Assembly: GCA_017396025.1 (NCBI GenBank)
Contig: JAFQNF010000029.1
Span: forward strand, 1 to 64,000
From: a bacterium
GTDB lineage: Bacteria > Cyanobacteriota > Vampirovibrionia > Gastranaerophilales > Gastranaerophilaceae
Direction: 5' to 3'
Length of the DNA: 64,000 nucleotides
This document shows, piece by piece, positions 8,659 to 16,609 of this stretch. The notes beneath the pieces are model-generated. The model saw only the letters and a list, made by a program, of their open reading frames with translations, searched no databases and was not told the DNA's origin. Numbering within the stretch: position 1 is the stretch's first letter; each line of letters starts with the position of its first letter. Made by a program: the position numbers and the translations under genes.

Positions 8659-9891
8659 TTACTTATTAAATACTTTAAAGAATTCTTTTAATAAGCTATA
8701 ACCTTTTAAATAACTCTTATAATCAATGGCTTCGTCGCTTGAGTGCATATTGTATATATCTGCAAGCCCTACAAGTACTGGTTTTAGCTGAACTCCGAAT
8801 TTGTTTTTATTATTTGCATAGATGTGAGTTTCTGCACCGGCATGGAACGTTGAAATTTCTACATCATAACCAAGATTTTTACCTGCTTCTTCTGCCATTT
8901 TTACTAATGTAGTATCATCACTTTTTTCAAATGGAGGTAAGTGTTCAGTTGTCTCCATTGTGGCGATAGCTAATCCTTCATATTTTTTGTTGAATTTCTC
9001 AACAATTTCTTTGATATCTGAAACAAGATTTTTCTCAAATTCTCTGTTTGAACTTCTGATTGAATATGTTGCTCCAGCTTTTGTATTAATCACATTGGTA
9101 ATTGCTTTATCTACAATATAGTCTAAGTATTGATTGCTTTTCATATCAGAAGCTTTTATGTTGTCAACGGCAGTTTCAATACCACCACCAATGATTACCC
9201 CTAAGTTTAGAGATGTTACAACACCAAATTCATCCTTTTTATACACGCCTTGGGGTATATCATTAACAAGTTCTGCTATTAGTTTTGCAGCGTTAACTTT
9301 AGTGTTATCGTCAATGTCAATACCAGAGTGTCCACCTTTTAGTGATTTTACGTTTACAACTAACTTTGTATAACTTGCACCTGCAATTTGAACTTGTCCA
9401 AGTCTATCTGCATCTAAAACTAAAATATGTTCTGCTTCAATTTCATCCATCTTAACGTGGTGAATACCGCTCATTGTTTGTTCTTCATCACGAGTGAAAA
9501 TGATTTCTAATCCACCGTGTTTTAAATCTTTGTTTTGTGCAATTTCAATTGCTAACATTACAGAAGCTGCAACACCAGCTTTATCATCGGCACCAAGAGT
9601 TCTTGTTTTATCTGTCTCGATAATATTTCCGTTTAACTTTAAATTTACGGGAGAATCATCACCTACAACGTCCATATGTGCACTTAATAATAATGGTTTT
9701 TTGCTTGAATCTGTTGCATTGACTTTTGCTTTTATGTTTCCATATTCATCTGTTGTTGCGTATATGTTGTTTTCTTTAAAAATTGCTAAGATTTTTTGCG
9801 CAACTTTTTCTTCTTTTAAAGATGGGGAAGGGATGCTTACAAGCTCGCAAAATAGGTCTATTAGCTTATGTTGTTTTCTAATATTTTCCAT
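8659..9891 (-). CDS. M20 family metallopeptidase, peptidase T-like
   Basis: Cytoplasmic di-zinc amino- or tripeptidase. Metal and catalytic residues are visible in order: SAHMDVV (H72, D74), LGADDKAG (D102), TRDEEQT (E136/E137), LDADR (D160) and NMHSSDE (H383). The inserted middle third is the dimerisation lid. At 410 residues it matches PepT-type enzymes, so release of N-terminal residues from short peptides is likely. AAAGGAG precedes the ATG. It stands alone, between the repeat element and a divergent RHH gene. Confidence 0.85.
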   Translation of the reverse strand: MENIRKQHKLIDLFCELVSIPSPSLKEEKVAQKILAIFKENNIYATTDEYGNIKAKVNATDSSKKPLLLSAHMDVVGDDSPVNLKLNGNIIETDKTRTLGADDKAGVAASVMLAIEIAQNKDLKHGGLEIIFTRDEEQTMSGIHHVKMDEIEAEHILVLDADRLGQVQIAGASYTKLVVNVKSLKGGHSGIDIDDNTKVNAAKLIAELVNDIPQGVYKKDEFGVVTSLNLGVIIGGGIETAVDNIKASDMKSNQYLDYIVDKAITNVINTKAGATYSIRSSNREFEKNLVSDIKEIVEKFNKKYEGLAIATMETTEHLPPFEKSDDTTLVKMAEEAGKNLGYDVEISTFHAGAETHIYANNKNKFGVQLKPVLVGLADIYNMHSSDEAIDYKSYLKGYSLLKEFFKVFNK

Positions 9892-9976
9892 ATGATTCTC
9901 CTTTTTAAAATATTATAGACTATATTAACAAGATAGTATATAATATAGATATGTGATTAAAGTGTAAGGAAAAGCT

Positions 9977-10165
9977 ATGGCGAAAGTGTTATTATCAATC
10001 CCTGATAAATTTTTAAATCAAATCGATGAGATTGCAGAAAATGAACAAAGAACCAGAAGCGAGCTTATTCGTGAAGCGTTAAGAACTTACATGAAACGTA
10101 ATGTTATGTTTGATGCAAGAAAATCTTCATCAGATGCTGAAATCTTAGATAAACTTTTAGATTAA
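9977..10165 (+). CDS. Ribbon-helix-helix (CopG/Arc type) DNA-binding protein
   Basis: 62 residues. KVLLSIPDKFLNQIDEIAENE gives the N-terminal strand and first helix, and RTRSELIREALRTYMKR the second helix with the usual SELIREAL signature. It should bind DNA as a dimer. AAGGAAAAG precedes the ATG. No toxin-like gene follows, so an antitoxin role is not supported; a stand-alone regulator is more likely. A TATAAT-like element lies near 9940. Confidence 0.85.
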   Translation: MAKVLLSIPDKFLNQIDEIAENEQRTRSELIREALRTYMKRNVMFDARKSSSDAEILDKLLD

Positions 10166-10214
10166 GCTATTAAAAAATAGTTCAAATTGTAAAGACTATA
10201 GTAAGTAAACGCTT

Positions 10215-10243
10215 TTGTAGTTGAAATTTTATTTTTATATAAT
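10215..10243 (+). promoter_or_regulatory. Promoter of the lytic transglycosylase gene
   Basis: TTGTAG, 17 bases, TATAAT; start near 10250, leader about 45 bases. Confidence 0.7.
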
Positions 10244-10295
10244 AGAATTTCAATAGAGCAATTCTAAAGCGTGGTAAATAAACTTGAGGATTTAC

Positions 10296-10889
10296 ATGGC
10301 TCGAAAAGTATTAATATGTGTTTTATATGCGTTTTTTGCAATTATAACTTTCCCGTCAGATGTAATGGCAGATGCTGTTTCTAAAGTGACAGTGAAAGAA
10401 TTAATTGTTAAACATTCTATGGAGTTGGGTTTAGACCCAGCACTTGCTCTAAGTATTGCTCAAAAAGAGTCTAATTTCAAACATAACAGCAGAAGTAAAT
10501 ATGGTGCAATTGGAGTTTTTCAATTAATGCCATCGACCGCAAGAAGACTAGGTTTTAACCCTTATCAATTAAATGACAATATAAAAGGTGGAATTACATA
10601 TTATAAACAAATGTATAAAATGTTTGGTTCAATTGAATTGGCACTTGCGGCTTATAATGCTGGACCGGGTAATGTAAGAAAATATAAAGGTATTCCGCCT
10701 TTTGCAGAAACAAAAAGATTTGTTTCTGTTATTATGAGTAACTATAATGCAATGAAAACAAATCCAGATCCTGTTATAGCACAATATCAAGATTCTCTTA
10801 AGGATATTAATTTCTTAGAGGGAGAAGTTGATTTTAGACTAGAACATGAAGCTGTGTTAAAATCATATTTATCTAATCAAGGAATTTAG
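10296..10889 (+). CDS. Secreted lytic transglycosylase, SLT domain
   Basis: Cleaves the MurNAc-GlcNAc bond of peptidoglycan. A signal peptide covers residues 1-25 (hydrophobic core, then VMA-DA). The SLT domain follows: SIAQKESNF with catalytic E58, then GAIGVFQLMPSTARRLGF, and the family motif ALAAYNAGPGNV. 197 residues, a compact single-domain form. I chose the ATG at 10296 because TTGAGGA lies five bases upstream. It is followed after 14 bases by the Nudix regulator, probably co-transcribed. Confidence 0.9.
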   Translation: MARKVLICVLYAFFAIITFPSDVMADAVSKVTVKELIVKHSMELGLDPALALSIAQKESNFKHNSRSKYGAIGVFQLMPSTARRLGFNPYQLNDNIKGGITYYKQMYKMFGSIELALAAYNAGPGNVRKYKGIPPFAETKRFVSVIMSNYNAMKTNPDPVIAQYQDSLKDINFLEGEVDFRLEHEAVLKSYLSNQGI

Positions 10890-10903
10890 AAGGTAGAAGA
10901 GGC

Positions 10904-11584
10904 ATGTTTCAAGAGATAAAAACACACGAAATTACGACCGACGTTGTAATATTTACAATTAAAGATAATAAATTACAAGTGTTGTTAGTAAAGCGTGCGA
11001 ATGAACCATTTAAGGGAAGATGGGCGATTCCTGGGGGCTTTATTAGATTGTCTGAAAATCTTGATAATGCGGCTTTAAGGATTTTAAAAGAGAAAACAAA
11101 CGTTGATAATATTTATCTTGAACAACTTTATACTTTCGGTGACCCATTGCGTTATCCAAGTTCAAGGGTTATTACTTGTGCTTATTTTGCTTTAATTCGA
11201 AGCGATGATATTAAATTATCTTTTGATAACTCACAAGGTATTACAGAAGTTCAATGGCACGAAGTGTATAACTTACCAACACTCGCATTCGACCACAAAG
11301 AAATTATTGAATATTCAATAAAAAGAATGCGCGAACGTTTGGAATTTTGTCCAATTGCGTTCCAGTTATTGCCAGAAAAATTTACTCTTACAGAATTGCA
11401 AAAATCTTATGAATTAATTCTTGATATGAAATTAGATAAACGTAATTTTAGAAAGAAAGTTTTGACCGGTTCTGTATTAAAGGAACTAAATGAATATACA
11501 AAGATTGGTTCAAAACGTCCAGCGAGATTATATTCATTTGATAATATTACATTAAATTCTAAAAGAGGACATTTTTTCTCATAA
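10904..11584 (+). CDS. NrtR-like transcriptional regulator: Nudix domain plus winged helix
   Basis: Residues 10-140 form a Nudix fold. The Nudix box is degenerate: GGFIRLSENLDNAALRILKE keeps G, E51, R59 and E63, but has Ile60 and Lys64 where the catalytic glutamates stand in R-E-x-x-E-E. Residues 150-215 are the winged helix typical of NrtR (CPIAFQLLPEKFTLTELQ, then LDKRNFRKK). NrtR proteins sense ADP-ribose or related nucleotides and control NAD or sugar genes. Here hydrolysis is probably lost and sensing kept. AGAAGAGG precedes the ATG. A strong palindrome just downstream may be its operator. No NAD genes are in view. Confidence 0.8.
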   Translation: MFQEIKTHEITTDVVIFTIKDNKLQVLLVKRANEPFKGRWAIPGGFIRLSENLDNAALRILKEKTNVDNIYLEQLYTFGDPLRYPSSRVITCAYFALIRSDDIKLSFDNSQGITEVQWHEVYNLPTLAFDHKEIIEYSIKRMRERLEFCPIAFQLLPEKFTLTELQKSYELILDMKLDKRNFRKKVLTGSVLKELNEYTKIGSKRPARLYSFDNITLNSKRGHFFS

Positions 11585-11607
11585 TGAATTAGTGTACAAA
11601 ACGAGTT

Positions 11608-11635
11608 TGTAAACCTTTTTGCAAAAAGTTTTACA
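11608..11635. promoter_or_regulatory. 28-bp near-perfect palindrome, candidate operator
   Basis: Halves TGTAAACCTTTTTG and CAAAAAGTTTTACA are complementary except for one mismatched pair. The right half overlaps the -35 region of the next promoter, which suits a repressor site. It lacks a following T tract, so it is not a good terminator. Confidence 0.6.
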
Positions 11636-11656
11636 TTTTAAGATTTTACTTATAAT
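11629..11656 (+). promoter_or_regulatory. Promoter of the winged-helix / DUF2229 pair
   Basis: TTTTAC, 16 bases, TATAAT. The predicted leader is about 130 bases, long for this window. It contains AT-rich self-complementary sequence (TTTATATATATAAA near 11720) but no riboswitch I recognise. Confidence 0.55.
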
Positions 11657-11794
11657 TTATGATAAGTTTATAAAAGTGAGAATGAGATTAAACACTTAGC
11701 GGTTAGATTATTAAATTATTTATATATATAAATAAGTCGCAGATGTTTATTAATCCCTAAAACAGTTATTCAGAGTCAAGGAGATTGTTAGGTT

Positions 11795-12376
11795 ATGAGC
11801 GAATACTTGAGCAAAGAAGAAATCCGTAAATGGAGAAGCTCATTAGAACGCATTACTTTGGAAGAATATGCGGCAAGATTAGGTAAAGTTATTCAAGAAG
11901 AAAAACACGATGATAGCTTAGTGGATAGTGTAATGTTCAGATCATTAAATTCAATGTCTGTTGATAAATACACTCCAAAAACTGAAAAAATTCAAACATT
12001 AGCAATTAAATCTTTTAATAGAGAAAAAGAAATTGTAGAGAAAAAAGAAGTAAAACCTGCTGTTAAAAAAGTTGAAGCTGAAAAGAAAGTTGCACCTACT
12101 CCTGCAAAGAAAAAGGAAACAACAAAAGAAGTAGCTGTAAAAGAGGCAATTGATAATATTAATTTCTCATTTAAAAAAGCTTTAACAAGTCGTGAACAAC
12201 TTGTATTTGATCACTTCTTAGAAAATAAGAATACAATTGTATATGCTCGTGATTTGGCTAAAATTTTAGATTTACCAAGAGATTACGTATATAAATATAT
12301 TAAAAATCTTAGAAGCAAATTAAATGAAGATATTCTTCAAAATGCTGATAATGGCGGTTATTTGTTGAAAGTATAG
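11795..12376 (+). CDS. Protein with C-terminal winged-helix domain and charged linker
   Basis: 193 residues. The N-terminal 60 residues are helical and of no recognised family. Residues 75-125 are a Lys/Glu/Pro/Ala-rich linker. Residues 128-193 (LTSREQLVFDHFLENKN, then ARDLAKILDLPRDYVYKYIKNLRSKL and a final GGYLLKV) look like a winged helix of the response-regulator output type. No receiver domain is present. AAGGAGA lies about 13 bases before the ATG. The next gene starts six bases after the stop without a clear ribosome-binding site, so the two are coupled. Confidence 0.6.
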   Translation: MSEYLSKEEIRKWRSSLERITLEEYAARLGKVIQEEKHDDSLVDSVMFRSLNSMSVDKYTPKTEKIQTLAIKSFNREKEIVEKKEVKPAVKKVEAEKKVAPTPAKKKETTKEVAVKEAIDNINFSFKKALTSREQLVFDHFLENKNTIVYARDLAKILDLPRDYVYKYIKNLRSKLNEDILQNADNGGYLLKV

Positions 12377-12382
12377 ATTAGA

Positions 12383-13513
12383 ATGAAAAACAAAAAGCCG
12401 ATAAAAGTAGCATTTCCACATATGGGTAACGTATATATTGGTTGGGCTGCTGCGCTGAAAAAGATGGGTGTAGAACCATTAGTTCCTCCTCGTACAAGTA
12501 AAAAAACATTGGAACTAGCTAACAAGTACAGTCCTGAATCAATTTGTTTGCCATATAAAATGGTACTTGGTAACTTTTTGCAAGCAATTGAAAAAGATGT
12601 TGATTATGTTGCAATGATTTCATCTCCTGGCATTTGTCGTTTGGGAGAATATGGACAAAGTATCAAACACGTTTTGACCGAGATGGGACATGGTGATAAA
12701 TATCTAGAATTACAGTTGTACGACGGCTTTAATGGTATGTATAGATTTTTGTCAGAAATTTCAGACGGAAATCCTGTTGCTATCGTAAAAGCTATCAATA
12801 TTGCAATAAGAAAAATGTTTGTTTTGGATAGAATTGAGAATTTATTTTCATATTATCGTGCTAGAGAAATAAACTTTGGGACTGCGGAAAAACATTACAA
12901 TAAAGCTTTGGCTCTAATTATTGATGCAGGAAATACAAAAGAACTTAAACAGGCAGAAAAAGAAGCTATTGAGGAAATAAAGAAAACACCAATTGATGAA
13001 AATAGAGAAGTAATTCATGTTGAAATAACTGGTGAAATATTCTTGGTTCAAGAACCTTTTTCTAATCAGTATATTGAAAAGGAATTGGGACGAATGGGTG
13101 TTCAAACAAGAAGAACGCTTACTGTTTCTAGCTTTGTTAAAGATGCGATTATACCAAAGGCGTTTAAAAAAGGTGAAACACACTTGGAACGTGCATATAG
13201 AATGGCAAGACCATATTTAATGCGTGATATTGGTGGTGATGCATTGGAATCTGTAAGTGATGTGGCATATGCTAATGAACGCGGAGTAGACGGTATTATT
13301 CATGTTAGCCCATTTACTTGTATGCCAGAGATAATGTCTCAAAATATTTTCCCAACGATGAGAGAAAATTGTGAAATTCCAATTTTGACGTTGATTATGG
13401 ATGAGCAAACAGGTAGAGCTGGATATATCACAAGATTAGAAGCTTTTGTAGACTTGATGAAACGACGTAAGTTCTACAAAAAGAAAAAAGAACAAGAAGC
13501 ATTAACAAAATAA
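12383..13513 (+). CDS. DUF2229 / acyl-CoA dehydratase-activase-like Fe-S protein
   Basis: 376 residues resembling the 2-hydroxyacyl-CoA dehydratase D-component / DUF2229 family. Visible are the N-terminal AFPHMGNVYIGWAAALKKMG (the family's 'two-state' substrate fold), three conserved cysteine sites (ESICLPYK, SSPGICRLGEYG, SPFTCMPE) suited to a [4Fe-4S] cluster, and the C-terminal DEQTGRAGYITRLEAFVDLM. Family members act with ATP-dependent activases (BadF/HgdC type) in radical chemistry. No such activase gene lies next to it, so the substrate is unknown. A terminator follows directly. Confidence 0.75.
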   Translation: MKNKKPIKVAFPHMGNVYIGWAAALKKMGVEPLVPPRTSKKTLELANKYSPESICLPYKMVLGNFLQAIEKDVDYVAMISSPGICRLGEYGQSIKHVLTEMGHGDKYLELQLYDGFNGMYRFLSEISDGNPVAIVKAINIAIRKMFVLDRIENLFSYYRAREINFGTAEKHYNKALALIIDAGNTKELKQAEKEAIEEIKKTPIDENREVIHVEITGEIFLVQEPFSNQYIEKELGRMGVQTRRTLTVSSFVKDAIIPKAFKKGETHLERAYRMARPYLMRDIGGDALESVSDVAYANERGVDGIIHVSPFTCMPEIMSQNIFPTMRENCEIPILTLIMDEQTGRAGYITRLEAFVDLMKRRKFYKKKKEQEALTK

Positions 13514-13514
13514 C

Positions 13515-13548
13515 AAAAAGCCCGAAAACTAAGAAAAGCGGGCTTTTT
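13515..13548 (+). terminator. Intrinsic terminator after the DUF2229 gene
   Basis: Perfect ten-base stem AAAAAGCCCG / CGGGCTTTTT, starting two bases after the stop codon. Confidence 0.95.
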
Positions 13549-13620
13549 ATTTGCGTTTGTAAACAAATATTACAAAAATGAACAAGTTGAGCAATTATTT
13601 AAATCGTATATACTTTATAT

Positions 13621-13768
13621 ATATGTAGATGATGAACGAACATCAGATACACTGAGAGATATTAAGAGAAAAATAATTTTAATTCATACTTACCTTACTT
13701 ACTACCTTTACTAACACACGAGGAAATTGAAAAAGATTTCAGAGGAACCATAAAAAGTTCCTTTTTTT
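13621..13768 (+). ncRNA. Candidate small RNA, about 150 nt
   Basis: A promoter (TTGAGC at 13587-13592, 16 bases, TATACT at 13609-13614) follows the previous terminator. The transcript would end at a separate terminator, stem AGGAAC / GTTCCT with a seven-base T run, at 13743-13768. In between is no frame longer than eight codons and no ribosome-binding site. The middle has an unusual TTAC-rich run near 13690. No known RNA family is recognised. Confidence 0.45.
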
Positions 13769-13770
13769 AT

Positions 13771-13999
13771 GCGAAAATTCCGTAGAACGGAGTTGAGCGA
13801 AGCGGGTGAGTTCGAATAAGCGAGGGCGAAAGCAAACAGAAGCGATAGCGTAGTTTGCGACTGACCGAGCAGTGAGGAATTTTCAAGACAGCGAAAATTC
13901 TGTACAAGTGAAACTTGGTTAGCGAGTGCGAAGTTGACGACAATGGAATGAAGTCAACGACAGCAACGAGCGAAAAGAATTTCAAGACAGCGAAAATTC
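13771..13999. repeat. Tandem hairpin repeat region
   Basis: GCGAAAATTC occurs three times, at 13771, 13891 and 13990. The last two are right arms of hairpins GAATTTTC - AAGACAGC - GAAAATTC with identical loop AAGACAGC (13877-13900 and 13977-13999, about 100 bases apart). Between them is purine-rich, locally GC-richer DNA with many GAGCGAA-like words. The minus-strand open frame through it merely translates the repeat. With the candidate small RNA this accounts for the 517-base gap before the radical SAM gene. Confidence 0.75.
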
Positions 14000-14030
14000 G
14001 GACGAATATATGTAAAAACATAATAAAAAA

Positions 14031-15026
14031 TTAGCTATTTTCTATAATCTTTTTATTTTCTTCGCTCCATTGGTATGATATTTTGTATTTAATATTATTT
14101 TCTATTGCTAGTTTTTTCATTAAGATGGCTAATTCTACAATTTCTGGTGTAATTCTTCCAAATTTGCTTCTTGGATTACTTACGCTATTTGATTCGCAGT
14201 CTATGACTATATTTTTAACTCCGCAATCAATACACCTTTCAATAAATTTTCGTACATCATTTTCGTTTGCACTTAGGGAAAAGAAAATATATTTAACAAA
14301 TAACATGTTTGGGTATTGAGCATATTTTTTTATATTTTCCCAAACTTTATTGAAATTATTTTGTCTTTTAATTCTTTCATATGTTTCTTCTGTTCCAGAA
14401 TCAGGGCTTATTTGAATGCTCATTGAACCATCTTTTAACCCATCTAATATTGTTTGAGAAAATTCTATTCCGGAAGAATTAATTGCTTGTCGCAAATTAT
14501 TTTTATGTAAAAAAGCTGCAATTTCTTCAAATTCACTGCATATTGTTGGTTCACCACCACCCCAATTAAATAGACATTCAGGATGAATCATTTTTTCTTT
14601 CATCAATTTTTTGATTATAGGTAAAAGATTATATTTAATATCTTCAGTTTTTCTTCCTATTGCACAATATACACAGTTAGAATTGCATTTTGTAAAATGG
14701 TTAATTGTAAAAAATTTAATTTGATTTTCTTTGGGCAGTTTTGGAACAATTTGTTTTTTTAAAAATTTACAACCGAAACAATAATTGACTGTTTTTTGGT
14801 TTAAATCCATTATTATATCAAGTTTTTTTAGGTATTCTAAAAAAGAGAATTCGGTTAAAATTCTTTGAAAAAGTGCTGGTGGCGAATATGGCATTTTTGA
14901 ACAATGGCAACATTTGTTGACATGAAATGGCATAAATGCAATATCTTCATATATTCTTTCACAGAATAAAAGTTCCTTTTGTGCATATTTTTTATTAAAT
15001 TTGTGAATTAAAAACCGTTTAAACAT
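14031..15026 (-). CDS. Radical SAM protein with N-terminal CC / CxxC cysteines
   Basis: 331 residues. CNSNCVYC near residue 115 is the [4Fe-4S]/SAM-binding CxxxCxxC motif, and NWGGGEPT the following GGE motif. SIQISPDSGTEETYERIKRQ matches the mid-barrel strand. Upstream cysteines (KCCHC near residue 40, NYCFGCKFL near 82) probably bind a second metal or cluster. It shares this layout with the protein at 25109-26137, so the two are paralogues. The substrate is unknown; such proteins often modify peptides or surface glycans. It stands alone beside the tandem hairpin repeats. Confidence 0.8.
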   Translation of the reverse strand: MFKRFLIHKFNKKYAQKELLFCERIYEDIAFMPFHVNKCCHCSKMPYSPPALFQRILTEFSFLEYLKKLDIIMDLNQKTVNYCFGCKFLKKQIVPKLPKENQIKFFTINHFTKCNSNCVYCAIGRKTEDIKYNLLPIIKKLMKEKMIHPECLFNWGGGEPTICSEFEEIAAFLHKNNLRQAINSSGIEFSQTILDGLKDGSMSIQISPDSGTEETYERIKRQNNFNKVWENIKKYAQYPNMLFVKYIFFSLSANENDVRKFIERCIDCGVKNIVIDCESNSVSNPRSKFGRITPEIVELAILMKKLAIENNIKYKISYQWSEENKKIIENS

Positions 15027-15096
15027 AGCTTAAGTTTATCGTTTCTTTTTGTTACGTGCAAGTGTTGAAATCTTTGATTTGAGTGAAAAAAACATT

Positions 15097-15116
15097 AATA
15101 CACTAAATAGTGTATT
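15097..15116. promoter_or_regulatory. 20-bp inverted repeat, candidate operator
   Basis: AATACACTA - AA - TAGTGTATT, perfect nine-base arms. It lies about 80 bases upstream of the TPR gene at 15195 and has no following T tract, so it suits a dimeric regulator. Confidence 0.5.
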
Positions 15117-15194
15117 TCAAAACAAAGAGAAAAAGTACATACTTAGTTATGTAGAGATGTATGCGGATTAAAGTGTAATTGTAAGGCGGTTAAT

Positions 15195-16553
15195 TTGTAC
15201 AATACTATATACCCAGGCTACGCCAATTCATATTTGGGTATACAAAACAGACAAATAAAAAGAAAAAAAGAGGAAGAACCAAGTTCGCAATCCTCTAAAA
15301 ATGCTGAAAATAATCCGCAGGAAGAAAGAAAACAACAAACATCTTATTTCCCTAATGGTGAAAAAGTTGCGATTGATTATACAAGACGCAAAATAGGGAT
15401 AGACCAAGTTTTATCAGATTTTAAAAATACCGCAAACGCAATAGGTGCGCCAGATGAAATAAAAGCTGAAGTTTCATCATATTTGTCTTTAATAGAAAGT
15501 CAATCTCAAAAGAAAGCACCAAATCCGCAAATTATACAATCTAACTTAAAAAGCGCCTCTCAAATTTTAGATGGGTATATTACTGATACTCTAAAAAAAC
15601 CGTCAAAAGTTGTTGAAAATTGGGTTGATGCTCTATTTCTTCAGCAAATAGATTATAAATCACAAATTCCACAATTAGAACAAGAAGATATTGTAGATGC
15701 TCTTCCTGTAGATGAAACGTTTGCTGTTCAACAAGAAGAGGAAGTTCTTCCTGCATCTGTAAATGTGGAAACGGTTAGTTCAGAAGTATATGTTCCTCAG
15801 GATCCTCAATTGAGAAAAATGTTTTTAGAAGCAAAAAAATATGCATCTCAAGATGAAAAAGAAATGGCATTATATTCTTTCCAAAATTTGATGGAATATG
15901 CTAACGAAATTGGTGATAGTCAAGCTTGTGCAATAATCCATTTTGAGGAAGCAAGATTATATGATGATTTTAATCAAATAGAAGATGCTTTATACAATTA
16001 TGATAGAGCCGCAAAACAAAGTACAGATAACAATATAAAAGCAAAATCTCATATGTATATGGGTAAAATTTATGATGATTATGTTAGGTTAGAACCAGCA
16101 ATTAATCATTATTGTGCAGCTGTTTCATTCGCAGGAGAAGCAGATAATTTGAAATTACAAACAAAAGTATTATCTGATATTGCACAAGTTCATACAGAAA
16201 AATATGATAGCAAAAATGCATTAATGTTTATGGATTTATCAGATACTATTGCAGCTGAGACAAAGGACAAGAGGGTAATGGGTATAATTTCTTCAAAAAA
16301 TGGAAGTAATTGTGAAAAATTAGGTGAAAAAGCAAGAGCATTAAAGTATTTTAGCAAATCTGCAAAATCGTATACAGATATTCAAGACAATGAAAATTTG
16401 GCTAGAAATTATGTGAAAGCAGCTGAAATAATGCTTGGATATGGTAATCCAGCAAAGGCTAAAAAATTATTGGGAAAAGCATATATTGCGGCACAATCAA
16501 CAGCTAATATTGAATTAAAACAAATGGTTTCAAATAAGTTGGCTGCAGTTTAA
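15195..16553 (+). CDS. TPR-repeat protein with TTG start
   Basis: 452 residues. The N-terminal 60 residues are charged and low in complexity. A conserved-looking block, NGEKVAIDYTRRKIGIDQVLSDF, lies near residues 55-78. Residues 205-450 are a run of about five or six TPR-like helix pairs, for example HFEEARLYDDFNQIEDALYN, KAKSHMYMGKIYDDY and ARALKYFSKSAKSYTDIQDN. There is no signal peptide, so it is probably a cytoplasmic scaffold. The start is TTG at 15195, set by AAGGCGG six bases upstream; no suitable ATG is near. A partner cannot be named. Confidence 0.75.
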   Translation: MYNTIYPGYANSYLGIQNRQIKRKKEEEPSSQSSKNAENNPQEERKQQTSYFPNGEKVAIDYTRRKIGIDQVLSDFKNTANAIGAPDEIKAEVSSYLSLIESQSQKKAPNPQIIQSNLKSASQILDGYITDTLKKPSKVVENWVDALFLQQIDYKSQIPQLEQEDIVDALPVDETFAVQQEEEVLPASVNVETVSSEVYVPQDPQLRKMFLEAKKYASQDEKEMALYSFQNLMEYANEIGDSQACAIIHFEEARLYDDFNQIEDALYNYDRAAKQSTDNNIKAKSHMYMGKIYDDYVRLEPAINHYCAAVSFAGEADNLKLQTKVLSDIAQVHTEKYDSKNALMFMDLSDTIAAETKDKRVMGIISSKNGSNCEKLGEKARALKYFSKSAKSYTDIQDNENLARNYVKAAEIMLGYGNPAKAKKLLGKAYIAAQSTANIELKQMVSNKLAAV

Positions 16554-16609
16554 CTAATTGGACAAAAATCTCTTTTTGGTTTATAAAAATAGAATAAAAA
16601 GGGATTATT

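Noticed and set aside
9977..10165. Toxin-antitoxin module with the RHH protein
   Set aside because: No toxin-like gene is adjacent; the next gene is a lytic transglycosylase with its own promoter.
13767..14021. 84-residue minus-strand ORF
   Set aside because: It translates the tandem hairpin repeat (RIFAVLK appears twice) and has no ribosome-binding site.
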